Shown: positions 8,810-18,872, counted from the first letter of the stretch. The stretch is DNA of 64,000 bases from Bacteroides sp. (GCA_021202275.1 JAJQDI010000009.1:62001-126000); one strand, 5' to 3'. The notes: a model not told the origin generated them from the sequence alone. A program made the numbers and translations.

Positions 8810-10426
8810 ATGAAAAAACAAGTATTTCTCTTTCTATGTATCTTGTTGTTCTTTTGCACCGCCTGCGACGAACAGCAACACCTTGCCGCAGACCACACAA
8901 GTATTGAATCGGTAATCAAAAATCTGGTCGATCTGGATGAGGTGAACGTCTATGTGAGCAAAGCCACTATTCCTGCCCATAGTGAGATCTCAACCTGGTT
9001 TGAAGAAGTGACCTCTCCAGATTATGCCAGTTGGTTTATCTTCATCGACGAACACCCTTTTGCCAACTGGATGCATCCCTGTAAATACATCTTTATGGAT
9101 CCTGTCACCAGGAAATACGAAATCAGAGAGATGACGACTCCTCCAAATGGCTATGCAGAGATGGATATCATGCGGGAAAAGCCTTTTGAAACAGACGGAA
9201 AGTTATTCGACTTCAGCAGTTACATGGATTCTACACAAACACGTGCAGTCTCCGCATCCAACAAGCACGCGGTCATTATCAGCGGTGGAGGGGATAGGGC
9301 CAATAATCATGTACGATACTGGAACGACTGTTCGGCTATCTATTCTGCACTCAGATATGTATATCAATTCCCAAGACACCAGATACATGTCATCATGTCC
9401 GACGGAACAGATCCGGCACCAGACAGACGTCTGCTTAATGGAACTTATGACTCTTCTCCACTGGATCTGGACGGAGACGGCACACCGGATATCCAATACG
9501 CGGCAACCCGCAGAAATCTTCAAACAGTTTTCAATCAGCTGGCCAACAAACTCACTTCCAAAGACGAACTTTTCATTTATGTTATAGATCATGGAGGCAG
9601 AGTAAACGGACGTTCTACTATGGTGCTCTGGGGAGAAGTTATGTATGATTATGAATTTGAAGACCTGATAAAAAGCATTCCCTGCGCACACATAAATGTG
9701 GTAATGGGACAATGTTATAGTGGAGGATTTATTCCTCATCTGCAAGGTAATAATCGTGTCATTGCTACCGCTTGTAAAGCCGAAGAATTATCTTATGCAA
9801 GATCAGGTCTGTTGTATGATGAGTTCGTTTATCACTGGACTGCTGCTGTAGCAGGAATGGATCCCTATGGAAATGTCATTTCCGCAGATACCAATAAGGA
9901 CGGTTATGTATCGATGGAAGAAGCCTTTCTGTATGCCCAGGCGAATGACAGAGTCGGAGAAACACCTCAATATTCCTCTACTCCTTCTACTCTGGGCACA
10001 AATATCAATTTCGGACCTCGGCCTAACCTGGATAGAGTATATTATAGTATTTTACTTTATGATCATTCGTCTTCAGGAGTTGCAAAATTCTTTCCAAGCA
10101 GCTATAAAGTAGGTGCCACCAGTCCACACACATCCGATATATATGGATTATATGTAATACCTAAAAATGGTAATTACTTAATTTCAGGTTATATGAATGC
10201 AGATAAACAAAGAAATTATCTGGAAGTTAAGTTTTTATTAGGTTATGAATGGAACATGTATTTATATGAGCGTCCCCATCTTAAAGGGGCTGATTATGAC
10301 ATTCTTTTTGAAGATCCGGATTATAGTCAACTGGAAGTCCGCTTTCGATTTCCCATCGTATATAATCGGATAGACACCAGTATTGGTATTTATTTTTATG
10401 ATAATTTTTACGAAGAAAGACCGTAA
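8810..10426 (+). CDS. Clan CD (C13/caspase-like) cysteine peptidase lipoprotein
   Basis: A 538-residue protein with a lipoprotein signal (FFCTAC, Cys about 19). Residues 30-140 form a region shared with the broken paralog (SPDYASWFIFIDEHPFANW.HPCKYIF). From about residue 152 (KHAVIISGGGD) a caspase/legumain-like fold follows: WNDCSAIY, the loop DLDGDGTPD, the catalytic His261 in IDHGG and Cys302 in QCYSGGF. DTNKDGYVSMEEAF after the nucleophile looks like an EF-hand, so calcium may support activation as in clostripain-type enzymes. A beta-rich C-terminus of about 130 residues follows. It is probably exposed on the cell surface or in the periplasm. Substrate is unknown; legumain- or gingipain-like maturation of surface proteins is only a possibility. 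Confidence 0.82.
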   Translation: MKKQVFLFLCILLFFCTACDEQQHLAADHTSIESVIKNLVDLDEVNVYVSKATIPAHSEISTWFEEVTSPDYASWFIFIDEHPFANWMHPCKYIFMDPVTRKYEIREMTTPPNGYAEMDIMREKPFETDGKLFDFSSYMDSTQTRAVSASNKHAVIISGGGDRANNHVRYWNDCSAIYSALRYVYQFPRHQIHVIMSDGTDPAPDRRLLNGTYDSSPLDLDGDGTPDIQYAATRRNLQTVFNQLANKLTSKDELFIYVIDHGGRVNGRSTMVLWGEVMYDYEFEDLIKSIPCAHINVVMGQCYSGGFIPHLQGNNRVIATACKAEELSYARSGLLYDEFVYHWTAAVAGMDPYGNVISADTNKDGYVSMEEAFLYAQANDRVGETPQYSSTPSTLGTNINFGPRPNLDRVYYSILLYDHSSSGVAKFFPSSYKVGATSPHTSDIYGLYVIPKNGNYLISGYMNADKQRNYLEVKFLLGYEWNMYLYERPHLKGADYDILFEDPDYSQLEVRFRFPIVYNRIDTSIGIYFYDNFYEERP

Positions 10427-10540
10427 ACGGATCTCACCGATTTTTGTCGTTTACAATTGTCTGATTTACAATTTCATACAAGGTCACAAAGTACTCAATA
10501 CATATTTATAAACTTAATTACATCCCATAAATAAAACAAA

Positions 10541-10572
10541 AAACGTACACACGTCTGGCCGTGTGTACGTTT
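10541..10572. terminator. Bidirectional terminator hairpin
   Basis: AAACGTACACAC (10541-10552) pairs with GTGTGTACGTTT (10561-10572) around an 8-base loop, with A runs before and after. It sits between convergent genes (C13-like peptidase on plus, kelch protein on minus). Confidence 0.8.
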
Positions 10573-10604
10573 GAAAAAAACACATATTTTCTTGTATCTC
10601 CCTG

Positions 10605-11960
10605 TTACCTGGATGTATATAGCCTGGTATTTTCAAATTCATTTAATTCTATGCAATACAGCCCTTTGGAAGGTTGATAAGAATCTCCATACTCAATATC
10701 CCCGAATTTGCCACCTATTAAAAAGAGCTTTCCATCCGCGCAAAACATTTCACATTCCCGCATATACAGATCTACTTCGTAAGACTGCCGTTCATTGGTA
10801 TTCACGTTGTATGTCTGCATGATCCCATCTTCAAAAATATAAATTACATCCCCATGCACAGCCAAAGCCGGACGTCTGACCTCATAGGCCAGAGTTGCTT
10901 CATGAGTCACCGTACCTTCTGTCAGGCTATAACTTTGAATCCTTCTTTGCTCCCTGTCTTTAGATAGTCCTCCGATCAGATAGAGTTTATCTCCAACCCG
11001 TATACCCTCCGCCTCTCTGGCCTCCGGCAATGAGACCATTTCGTACCAGTATCCTTTCCTGGGATCAAAAGCATGTACCTTATTTGTATACGTTTTTTTT
11101 CCGGACCGACTTTGTTTAACGGCTCCTCCCAACAAGATCAGATTGCCGTCATAGACACAGGAAGCAAAATCAATAGCCTGATGCGGGTTGACCGGATCTA
11201 CCAGGATCGTGTCCCGCTGCAGATCAAAGATCTCTACTGTATGATCCAGATACTCCAACCTACGATTAGCAGAAAGTCGCTTTCCTCCTACGACATACAA
11301 TTTATTATCGTAATGGCACAGTTTATGGAAAGCCCTGTTACGGAAACGATAAGGTAGTTTCTCCCATTTGTCATTTTGTACATCGTATCGATACATACTG
11401 CTACTGTATCCATCATATACAGGTGTGGCAAAAGACGGTTTCCCCGAAAAATAAGCACCTGCCCCCGCTATTGCAGATTCCTTATAGGAGACATCTCCTC
11501 CAATGATATAAATATAATTTCCGACTTGTACAGACCCGAAAGAAGAAATAGCAGTTTTCAGAGGTGCCAATGTCTTATAAGGTAATCTGTAATACAGTTC
11601 GCGACCAGAAACGGTGACTTCATCCAGAGCATGGGGAGCAGGCTTCAATAAAGCTATAGATCCATTATCTCTGAACTGCTTCCAGGATAATTCGGTCTTT
11701 TCATAACCAATGTGGGAAAAAGAGATCAGCGTATTACGTTTGACTTTTACAGACGCAGGCAAACAAAATTGCCCTTCCATATCAGTCACTGCGACGAGTT
11801 CTTCATCGTCCAGATAGATGTGTGCTCCAATAATTGGCTCTGTAGTTTGTAGATCAATTACCTTTCCACATTCCTGAGCATAACTCCCCACAAAAAAAGC
11901 AGAAAAGAAAAAAGTATTTAACATACTAAGTAAATACTTTGGTGTAACTTTTGTTCCCAT
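10605..11960 (-). CDS. Carboxypeptidase-regulatory-like / kelch-propeller secreted protein (copy 1)
   Basis: A 451-residue protein with a signal peptide (start at MGTKVTPK, cleavage near YAQE). Residues about 25-95 form a CarboxypepD_reg-like domain (GKVIDLQTTEPIIGAHIYLDDEE...TDMEGQF) ending in ALDEVTVSGR, which looks like the extension and TonB-box segment of SusC-type receptors. Instead of a plug and barrel it continues into kelch-like repeats (YIIGGD, KLYVVGGK, NLILLGGA, KLYLIGG, KLFLIGG), a predicted beta-propeller. It is tandem with a close paralog upstream (gap 91 bases) and both starts follow the same ATCAATT context, so they are recent duplicates and probably co-transcribed. The function is unknown; surface binding is a reasonable guess. 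Confidence 0.8.
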   Translation of the reverse strand: MGTKVTPKYLLSMLNTFFFSAFFVGSYAQECGKVIDLQTTEPIIGAHIYLDDEELVAVTDMEGQFCLPASVKVKRNTLISFSHIGYEKTELSWKQFRDNGSIALLKPAPHALDEVTVSGRELYYRLPYKTLAPLKTAISSFGSVQVGNYIYIIGGDVSYKESAIAGAGAYFSGKPSFATPVYDGYSSSMYRYDVQNDKWEKLPYRFRNRAFHKLCHYDNKLYVVGGKRLSANRRLEYLDHTVEIFDLQRDTILVDPVNPHQAIDFASCVYDGNLILLGGAVKQSRSGKKTYTNKVHAFDPRKGYWYEMVSLPEAREAEGIRVGDKLYLIGGLSKDREQRRIQSYSLTEGTVTHEATLAYEVRRPALAVHGDVIYIFEDGIMQTYNVNTNERQSYEVDLYMRECEMFCADGKLFLIGGKFGDIEYGDSYQPSKGLYCIELNEFENTRLYTSR

Positions 11961-12051
11961 AATTGATATAGTTAGTAATACATAGTTTAATGTAATAATC
12001 AATGGTTTACAACACCTGCTAACTGCACAAAACTCCGAAATCCCAGCATTA

Positions 12052-13413
12052 TTATCTTTTTACATAGGACCGGGTATTTAAAAACTCATCCAGATCAATA
12101 GTATATACCCCTTTGGAAAGTGTTTCTGCTCCGTCTTCACCAATCATCAAACCACCCAGAATAAAAAGTTTCCTGTCAGCCACAATCATTTCACAGTTTT
12201 GTAATTCCAGTTCAATTTTATATGCCTGAATCTGGCTGGTATTCACATGATAAGTCTGCATGATACCCTCTTCAAAAATATAAATTATATCTTCACTGGT
12301 AGCCAATGCCGGATACTTCACAGGATGTTCCAATTGTACCTCCTTATGTAAAGTTCCTTCGGTCAGGCTATAACTTCTGATCTCATTCAATAGTACTTCC
12401 TGTTGTCTTCCTCCAACCAGATACATTTTATCTCCAATCCGTATGCCCTTTGTTTCCAGACCTTCCGGCAGAGAAGGCATTTCATACCACAATCCACTTT
12501 TCAGATCAAGCGTATGCACCTGATCGGTATATATCTTTTTACCGGAACGACTCTCTCCCACAGCACCGCCCAACAATATCATATGATCACCATACAGACA
12601 CGAGGCAAAAAGAATGGCCTGATGTGGATTGACAGGATCTGTCACTATTGTATCTTGCCGCATGTCATAGATCTCTATTGTATGATCCAGATATTCCAAT
12701 CTGCGATTGGCCGATAAACTTTTCCCACCTGCAATATACAAGTTATTGCCATAATGAAACATTGTATGATAGGCCCTCTTGCGAAATCGGTGTGGTAACA
12801 GTTCCCAGGTATCATGAACTATATAATAACGATACATCTTATCACTATAGCCTTCATATCGGCCCAGAGAAGAGGTACGCATTTTATTCAATACCCTTTC
12901 ATTGTCTCCCTCCATCAAGTTGTGGTCATCTATTGACATTCCATCTCTATAAGACTGATCTCCACCTGCCACATAGATACAATCATCAACTGCTATACAA
13001 GTAAAAGAAGAGATAGCCTCCTTCAGAGATTGCAAAAACTTATAAGGTAAGGATACATACAATTCACGAGCAGAGACTGTTACTTCACTCAGGGCATGAG
13101 GGGAAAGATCCAATAACACACGATAACCGTCCTCTTCAAACTCTTTCCAGGAGAGATCTTTCTTTTCATAGCTGATATGAGTAAAAGAGATACTCATATT
13201 TTTATCAGGCCTCAGAGAAAGCGGGAGACAGAAATACCCTATTGTATCACTGACAGCAACCAGTTCCTGATCATACAAATAAACATGTCCTCCTATGATA
13301 GGCTCACCAGTGTGCTTATCTATGATTTTCCCACATTCTTGAGCCTGTAAAAAAGAGAAAGAAAAAATTATAAAAATGTTTAGTATAGTCAACTGCCGAT
13401 AAAGTGTTTCCAT
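12052..13413 (-). CDS. Carboxypeptidase-regulatory-like / kelch-propeller secreted protein (copy 2)
   Basis: A 453-residue paralog of the downstream gene with the same architecture: signal peptide (METLYRQLTIL...QAQE), CarboxypepD_reg-like domain (GKIIDKHTGEPIIGGHVYLYDQE), an ALSEVTVSAR motif, then kelch repeats (CIYVAGGD, NLYIAGGK, HMILLGGA, KMYLVGG, KLFILGG). Long stretches such as SANRRLEYLDHT and DPVNPHQAI are nearly identical between the copies, while the segment around residues 160-185 differs by insertion. The ATG at 13413 is preferred over the one at 13446 because the signal peptide starts there and the upstream context matches copy 1. It leads the pair, with a -7 box at 13476. Confidence 0.8.
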   Translation of the reverse strand: METLYRQLTILNIFIIFSFSFLQAQECGKIIDKHTGEPIIGGHVYLYDQELVAVSDTIGYFCLPLSLRPDKNMSISFTHISYEKKDLSWKEFEEDGYRVLLDLSPHALSEVTVSARELYVSLPYKFLQSLKEAISSFTCIAVDDCIYVAGGDQSYRDGMSIDDHNLMEGDNERVLNKMRTSSLGRYEGYSDKMYRYYIVHDTWELLPHRFRKRAYHTMFHYGNNLYIAGGKSLSANRRLEYLDHTIEIYDMRQDTIVTDPVNPHQAILFASCLYGDHMILLGGAVGESRSGKKIYTDQVHTLDLKSGLWYEMPSLPEGLETKGIRIGDKMYLVGGRQQEVLLNEIRSYSLTEGTLHKEVQLEHPVKYPALATSEDIIYIFEEGIMQTYHVNTSQIQAYKIELELQNCEMIVADRKLFILGGLMIGEDGAETLSKGVYTIDLDEFLNTRSYVKR

Positions 13414-13475
13414 AATTGATGAATGAAAAGAAATGTGTTTTATCACAAGCTTAGAGTCATCTGTTTTGCAAGAGA

Positions 13476-13483
13476 CAAAGTTA
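13476..13483 (-). promoter_or_regulatory. -7 box (TAACTTTG) for the kelch pair
   Basis: On the minus strand TAACTTTG matches TAnnTTTG, 62 bases before the ATG at 13413, with a TTG about 19 bases further upstream as a possible -33. Confidence 0.6.
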
Positions 13484-13582
13484 AATTATTTTTTGATATT
13501 TCCAATTTTTTCTCTATGAGTTTTACTCTTAACGATCTGTTTTTATATATGCTCTTCCGGGTTTAAAAAGCAGGTATTGTAA

Positions 13583-13617
13583 AAAAATGCCTGACAGTTC
13601 TCCTGTCAGGCATTTTT
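13583..13617 (-). terminator. Rho-independent terminator of the TonB receptor operon
   Basis: AAAAATGCCTGACAG (13583-13597) pairs perfectly with CTGTCAGGCATTTTT (13603-13617) around a 5-base loop, with flanking A and T runs. It lies 25 bases past the stop of the lipoprotein gene ending at 13642. Confidence 0.9.
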
Positions 13618-13641
13618 ATATCAGTGAATAGTACGTTTCCT

Positions 13642-16110
13642 TTATTTCAATTCCTGGAGCGAGCCCTCAATGTATTCAAATTCACCCTTTCCGGTCACCA
13701 CATACTGAATCGTATAATTTACTGCTGAAAGCGTATAATTTGTATAGAGTCCGAAATTGATGGTATAGATCACATCGTTTCCTCCCTCTATTACATCCGC
13801 ATTCGGATAGATCGCTTTCAAGCCTGGTATAAATGCTTCCGGCAAGCGGGAGAATTGCAGAGCGCGCAATTCATCGTCGCTCATGCTTCCATAAGCCTCC
13901 GGACCATTCAGACAGGTTCCTCTCCAGTAATCCAGGCGGAAGCTGACATTGTTATAGTAAGAAGTAAATCCATAATAGAACTCCGCATTGGTATAACCTG
14001 TCTGCAGGTAACCTTCTCCGAAAGTCTCTGCTACATAGTCTACAACCGCCTGCATAAATGCAGAGACATCTTCCAGACCACGAACCGGGGTCAGTTCGAC
14101 AGTTACACTCGGGTCTTTCACCCATTCGCCTCCGATTTTGGCATATTGTTCGGTAACTTCCACTATACCTACATTCTTCACCCATTCACCTTGCGTATAT
14201 ACATACTCAACAGCATGTGTGGTGGTTTCACCATCTGCGTAATAGGCATATACAACAGCTACTACATTGTCTTCCTGAGCGTATGGATAATTCATTTTCA
14301 GATAAACAGGAAGATAAGTATCCGGAGCAAATGAAGAAGAGAAGTTCGGATTGGAGCCTCCCATTTCCGTATAGTCTTCCGGATCCAACATCACAATGTT
14401 AGACGCTTCCACCCAAGTAGAACCATTGTACTCGTAAACCGCATTGCGATCTACTACTGTTCCTACATAAGAAGAGGCTGCTGCTGCATTCATACGTGCT
14501 GTTGTACGGCTCAGTGTATATATACTAAAGTTATCAATACGCATGGTGGTAGTAGTGCCCGTAGATTGACTACCTACATACTTGAATGCAAAATACAAGG
14601 TTTTACCTACATAGTCGTTCAAAGATGCAACTCCCGCCGATACAAAGTCTTCTGTCTGAGCGGCCGGTATTGCAAATTCGGAAGTGATATCTATCCAGTT
14701 AGCTGCCTCTGCATCACCATTGAAATCTTCAGAGATGAGTACGGAAAGTACATCTCCTGCATAATATCTCGGATTCACATCGAAAGAGAAGTAGCTGTCA
14801 GCTTCTACCGCAACAGCAGGTGAGATCAGATAAGATTCTACATCTCCATTATCATAAGCCGTTACCTGTGGGAAAGAATTGCCACTATAGTTATACCCTA
14901 CCCATTCATTTCCGATGTTGTTCCATCCCAGCAATTCAACAGGTGTATTGCTCGGATTGGTAACGATGGTCTCAAAATCTTCAAAAGCTATTTGGTTCTT
15001 GACCACTGTATTCACATCCCCTACCTGTACATTATCTATCTGATACGCACCCTGAACACCTGTCGCAGCAGTAAATCTGAATGCGATGTAGAATTCAGCA
15101 GACTGATAAGCGGACATATTCATAACACCAGCCGGAGTCAATGTTCCATATCCACTCGTTGGAAGTGTGGGAATATAGAAATTGGTAGAAACATCTGTCC
15201 AGGTAGCGACTGTAGGGTCGGAACCATTGTAATCTTCAGAGATCATGATCTGTAGCCTGGCACCATTGTTGCTTCCGGTACACACCTCAAAAGAGAACAT
15301 TGGATTGACTGCACCCGACAAATCAAACCTCGGAGTCACCAGCCAGGAATCCAAATCCTTAGCAGCCCCTGATGCCGATGTTACTCCCACCTGACTATAA
15401 AAGTTGCCACCATAATCTCTGGCCATCCAGTATTGTTCTCCCTCTCCACCGTAATTGGTCCAACCTTCCAGTGTAGTCTTTTCACCATATACACCGGCTC
15501 CGGAGAAATCTTCATCCATCTCTGTGAGTATAATCTCGCTGCTTGTGCCAGGCTCTCTGTCCGAATAACGATAGGTAACCAGCAGGTAATCCCCTTCCTC
15601 TGCATCTGTAACTACACTATTGAGAAGTCTGGGCAGATTGTTTTTGGGCGATCTGGTAGGAGTGAAATAATCCGTATCATCTCCCCAGACAGTTTTATAA
15701 TCTGAGTCTTTCAGTGTATAACTCTCCGCGCCAGAAAGCTCACTCAGATACTCAGGCAGATCTTCACTCATATTATAAGTCAGCTGAACAGTAGATTTAT
15801 TATCCGCGGTAGACCATTTGTTGGCCAGGAATGCCGGAGCATATACCTCCGCGGTAATCAGTGAAGTAAAATACTTATTACTACTTAATGCCGCCAGTTC
15901 AGTAGCTAATCCGGCAGCTGCAGCAATATCTTTATTGGTATTATTACTGGCTATAGTAGCATAATCAGCATCCGTCAGTGTATATTCCAACTTCTTCACA
16001 TCAGTCACCTGTACCATATCGTCCAGGCCATCAAAATATTTATCGTTGTAGTCGCACCCAGACAAAAGTAGAAGTGCAACAGATAAACCGGTAAGTATAT
16101 TTTTATTCAT
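13642..16110 (-). CDS. Choice-of-anchor-J-type surface lipoprotein, partner of TonB receptor
   Basis: An 822-residue lipoprotein (lipobox LLLSGC, Cys about 19). The N-terminal 190 residues are mixed. Two similar beta-sandwich domains follow, about 195-370 (DEDFSGAG...LEGWTNYGGEGEQYW...DLDSWLVTPRFDLSG...FSFEV...ISEDYNGSD...IDNVQVGD) and about 372-535 (FEDFETI...LLGWNNIGNEW...SYLISPAVAV...ISEDFNGDAEAANWIDIT...RIDNFSIY), the pattern of choice-of-anchor J / MAM-like domains. A further C-terminal region of about 280 residues is rich in Tyr. It starts 18 bases after the TonB receptor stop, so the two form an operon. It may take the ligand-capturing place of SusD; no SusD homolog is present. Confidence 0.75.
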   Translation of the reverse strand: MNKNILTGLSVALLLLSGCDYNDKYFDGLDDMVQVTDVKKLEYTLTDADYATIASNNTNKDIAAAAGLATELAALSSNKYFTSLITAEVYAPAFLANKWSTADNKSTVQLTYNMSEDLPEYLSELSGAESYTLKDSDYKTVWGDDTDYFTPTRSPKNNLPRLLNSVVTDAEEGDYLLVTYRYSDREPGTSSEIILTEMDEDFSGAGVYGEKTTLEGWTNYGGEGEQYWMARDYGGNFYSQVGVTSASGAAKDLDSWLVTPRFDLSGAVNPMFSFEVCTGSNNGARLQIMISEDYNGSDPTVATWTDVSTNFYIPTLPTSGYGTLTPAGVMNMSAYQSAEFYIAFRFTAATGVQGAYQIDNVQVGDVNTVVKNQIAFEDFETIVTNPSNTPVELLGWNNIGNEWVGYNYSGNSFPQVTAYDNGDVESYLISPAVAVEADSYFSFDVNPRYYAGDVLSVLISEDFNGDAEAANWIDITSEFAIPAAQTEDFVSAGVASLNDYVGKTLYFAFKYVGSQSTGTTTTMRIDNFSIYTLSRTTARMNAAAASSYVGTVVDRNAVYEYNGSTWVEASNIVMLDPEDYTEMGGSNPNFSSSFAPDTYLPVYLKMNYPYAQEDNVVAVVYAYYADGETTTHAVEYVYTQGEWVKNVGIVEVTEQYAKIGGEWVKDPSVTVELTPVRGLEDVSAFMQAVVDYVAETFGEGYLQTGYTNAEFYYGFTSYYNNVSFRLDYWRGTCLNGPEAYGSMSDDELRALQFSRLPEAFIPGLKAIYPNADVIEGGNDVIYTINFGLYTNYTLSAVNYTIQYVVTGKGEFEYIEGSLQELK

Positions 16111-16128
16111 ACGATCTTTATTTATCGT

Positions 16129-18822
16129 TTAAAAGTTAACTTTAAGTTTCATACTCATCTGACGTCCGAAGCCATAGAATACACGATAAGCAGTTTGCCA
16201 GGTACCATCATTACCATTATAAGCATTGTTGATGTATTCCTGGTTAAATATGTTAGTTATATTCCCGGACAATGTCGTACGCAAAGTTCCGATATGGAAA
16301 GTATAGCTACCACTAAGGTCAAATGTATTGGCACTTGGTATACGCCAGGGAGCCGGATAGGAAACTACACTTCCTGCCTGTATGTCGCTACCATTAGGCG
16401 ACCAGTTGGAGTAATTGCGTGCATATAAATTCCAGTTAGCACTCAAACGAATGTCTTTAGAGATTTTGAAATTCGCCTCCAATGCAGCAGTAGTCTGTGC
16501 AGATCCTCCAACCTTAATACCATCAAGTACCAGTTCCGCAGTCAGATGGTCATCCGCTTTAATTCCTGAAGCCACTTCATACGTACTGTTTATGGGCTGT
16601 CCGCCGGAGTTGTAATAGTATCCGACCGCAGAGTTTATCCATCTCCAGTTTCCGATAGAAAGCATTCCTTTTATATCCAACCAGGTAAAAGGTCTGGCAA
16701 TCAGATCAAGCTCCACACCCTGATGAAGAGCATCCACACCTTCCATATTGATGGAAATACGATCATCCATTACATCGTCAGAGTCAGTCATTGTTTTGTC
16801 CATCCATTTGGTATGATAAACATTCACATTTGCGCTAAGGTATCTGGATTGGAATCCGTAGCCCAATTCTACACTGAATATCTTTTCATTTACGGCATTG
16901 TTGTTTTTCAGATTACTGGTCGTAGCCTGTAAGAAGGCACCGCCTGAGAAGAATGGAGCACGACTGATAAATCCAATGTTACCAAATACATTATGATATT
17001 CATTCAGGTTGTAATTCAGACCACCTTTAATATTAAAGGAAGGTGTATTCACCTTATCGGATTTTGCATGTTTCTTGTCGTAATAGAAACGGTCGTAACG
17101 CCATTGACTGGTCATATTCACAGCAGCAGAAACGAAAGCGCTTATTTTGTCATTCGTATATTCACCTTGTCCGAAAACTCCACCTTGCAATACATGGCCG
17201 TCGTAATCCCGATAGACAACGTCACCTACACCTAACTTTTCTTTCGCCCAGGTAGGGTCATTTGCTGCCGCATTATTTGCAGCCTTCACATTGTTACGAT
17301 AACGGTCGATATAATATTCACCATTATACAGGTCTATGATCTCATTGGTATGAGTACCTATGTAATAACGTCCGTCTACACCCGCATAGAAACTGAAGTT
17401 AGGATTCACTTCTTTGGTATAAGTAGAAAGTAATCCATACCACTGATGCTGATTCTTGGAAACAGACATAACCATTTGCGACCCATCTTCACTCTGTTCA
17501 TTCAGATCCTGGATCTGATCATAGGCAAATGTACCATCCGCATTACGAAAATAAGTGTTTAATGTTCCATTGTTTGCACCATACCAACGACTTGAATAAG
17601 CAGAAGTAGCTTGTCCGCTATATCCATATCCATCACCAATGGATATATAAAATGCGGTACTTAACGAAGATTTATGGTTAATATCCCACATATGATTCAA
17701 AGAGAGCTGAGGCTTATGGTATTTATTACGTGCAGAAGTTTTACGCTCTCCATTTTTACCAAATCCATAAGTCGCATTGTAGCGATATTGCTGACCTGGT
17801 TCCATATATTGCTTTACTTCCTGCCATCCCTGAATGGAAAGACCATCGTAACTACTTCTCTGATTGTGCCACTGAGGAGAACCGAAACCAGTGAAAGAGA
17901 TCTGATGATTGTCATTGATACGTTTGGCTATATTCAGGAAATATGTGTAATCTTCATATTCCGTACCTTGCACATAACCATCACCCCAGGTCTTAGCACC
18001 CAGTAAACTCATGGCCCATCCCTTCTCGGAAAGCCCGGTAGATACTGAAAACGCAATTTTGTTGTGTCCGTTCTCACCTATACCATAACTTACGAATCCC
18101 CCTTTTTTAGCATCAATGGTACGGGTAATGATATTAATAGATCCACCGATAGAAGGAGCAGAAACTTTAGAAGCTCCCAGACCACGCTGAGTCTGCATGA
18201 CACGGGTTACCTCAGCGATACCAGTCCAGTTGCTCCAGTATACGCCTCCCCACTCCATATCATTCATGGGAACACCATTGACCATTACAGCCACATTGGC
18301 AGCTTTGAAACCACGCATATTGATATCAGAGTCTCCATAACCCCCACCCTCTCTGGTAACATATACGCCAGGAGTAGATTTCAGGAGTTCAGGAAATTCC
18401 TGCGTACCTAATCTCTCTTCAATATATACAGGGTCTACTGTAGACATAGCAACCGGAGTCTTACGCGCAACTGCGATAGAAGAGGTAATGGTAACGTCGG
18501 CCAGAGCTACAGCATCTAACGACAATTCTATCTTTCCCAGGTTCACTGTACCTGAACCAGTGATCTTTCTGGTGTAGTCTTTGTAACCTAAGTAACGGAT
18601 CACAAGCGTCGCGTTTGGAGCTACATTCTGTGTAAAATTACCATCTATATCGGTAATGCTACCTTGTGTTGTCCCCTCTACGGTAACGGCAGCACCGATC
18701 AGTGGTTCACCGCTCTCGGCGTCTACCACTTGTCCTCTCACTGTGATCTGGGCAAATGCTGTAGCGGCACTACATACCATCAGCATGGCAACCAGCAGGA
18801 AATGAGTCAGATGTCTTCTCAT
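16129..18822 (-). CDS. TonB-dependent outer-membrane receptor
   Basis: An 897-residue receptor starting at MRRHLTHFLLVAM with a signal peptide cleaved near AFAQ; an in-frame ATG at 18915 would only add a non-signal tail. Residues about 25-110 form a carboxypeptidase-regulatory-like extension (GQVVDAESGEPLIGAAVTVEG...DIDGNF), followed by a plug (LLKSTPGVYVTREGGGYGDSDINMRGF, NGVPMNDMEWGGVYW) and a long beta-barrel ending in MKLKVNF with a terminal Phe. It imports a large nutrient across the outer membrane using TonB energy. The substrate is unknown: it pairs with a choice-of-anchor-J lipoprotein rather than SusD, so a peptide or other non-starch ligand is as likely as a glycan. Confidence 0.9.
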   Translation of the reverse strand: MRRHLTHFLLVAMLMVCSAATAFAQITVRGQVVDAESGEPLIGAAVTVEGTTQGSITDIDGNFTQNVAPNATLVIRYLGYKDYTRKITGSGTVNLGKIELSLDAVALADVTITSSIAVARKTPVAMSTVDPVYIEERLGTQEFPELLKSTPGVYVTREGGGYGDSDINMRGFKAANVAVMVNGVPMNDMEWGGVYWSNWTGIAEVTRVMQTQRGLGASKVSAPSIGGSINIITRTIDAKKGGFVSYGIGENGHNKIAFSVSTGLSEKGWAMSLLGAKTWGDGYVQGTEYEDYTYFLNIAKRINDNHQISFTGFGSPQWHNQRSSYDGLSIQGWQEVKQYMEPGQQYRYNATYGFGKNGERKTSARNKYHKPQLSLNHMWDINHKSSLSTAFYISIGDGYGYSGQATSAYSSRWYGANNGTLNTYFRNADGTFAYDQIQDLNEQSEDGSQMVMSVSKNQHQWYGLLSTYTKEVNPNFSFYAGVDGRYYIGTHTNEIIDLYNGEYYIDRYRNNVKAANNAAANDPTWAKEKLGVGDVVYRDYDGHVLQGGVFGQGEYTNDKISAFVSAAVNMTSQWRYDRFYYDKKHAKSDKVNTPSFNIKGGLNYNLNEYHNVFGNIGFISRAPFFSGGAFLQATTSNLKNNNAVNEKIFSVELGYGFQSRYLSANVNVYHTKWMDKTMTDSDDVMDDRISINMEGVDALHQGVELDLIARPFTWLDIKGMLSIGNWRWINSAVGYYYNSGGQPINSTYEVASGIKADDHLTAELVLDGIKVGGSAQTTAALEANFKISKDIRLSANWNLYARNYSNWSPNGSDIQAGSVVSYPAPWRIPSANTFDLSGSYTFHIGTLRTTLSGNITNIFNQEYINNAYNGNDGTWQTAYRVFYGFGRQMSMKLKVNF

Positions 18823-18872
18823 AAATTCTGTTTGTTTGTTAATAATAAATGTTAAGTATTCAATTCGTGGGA

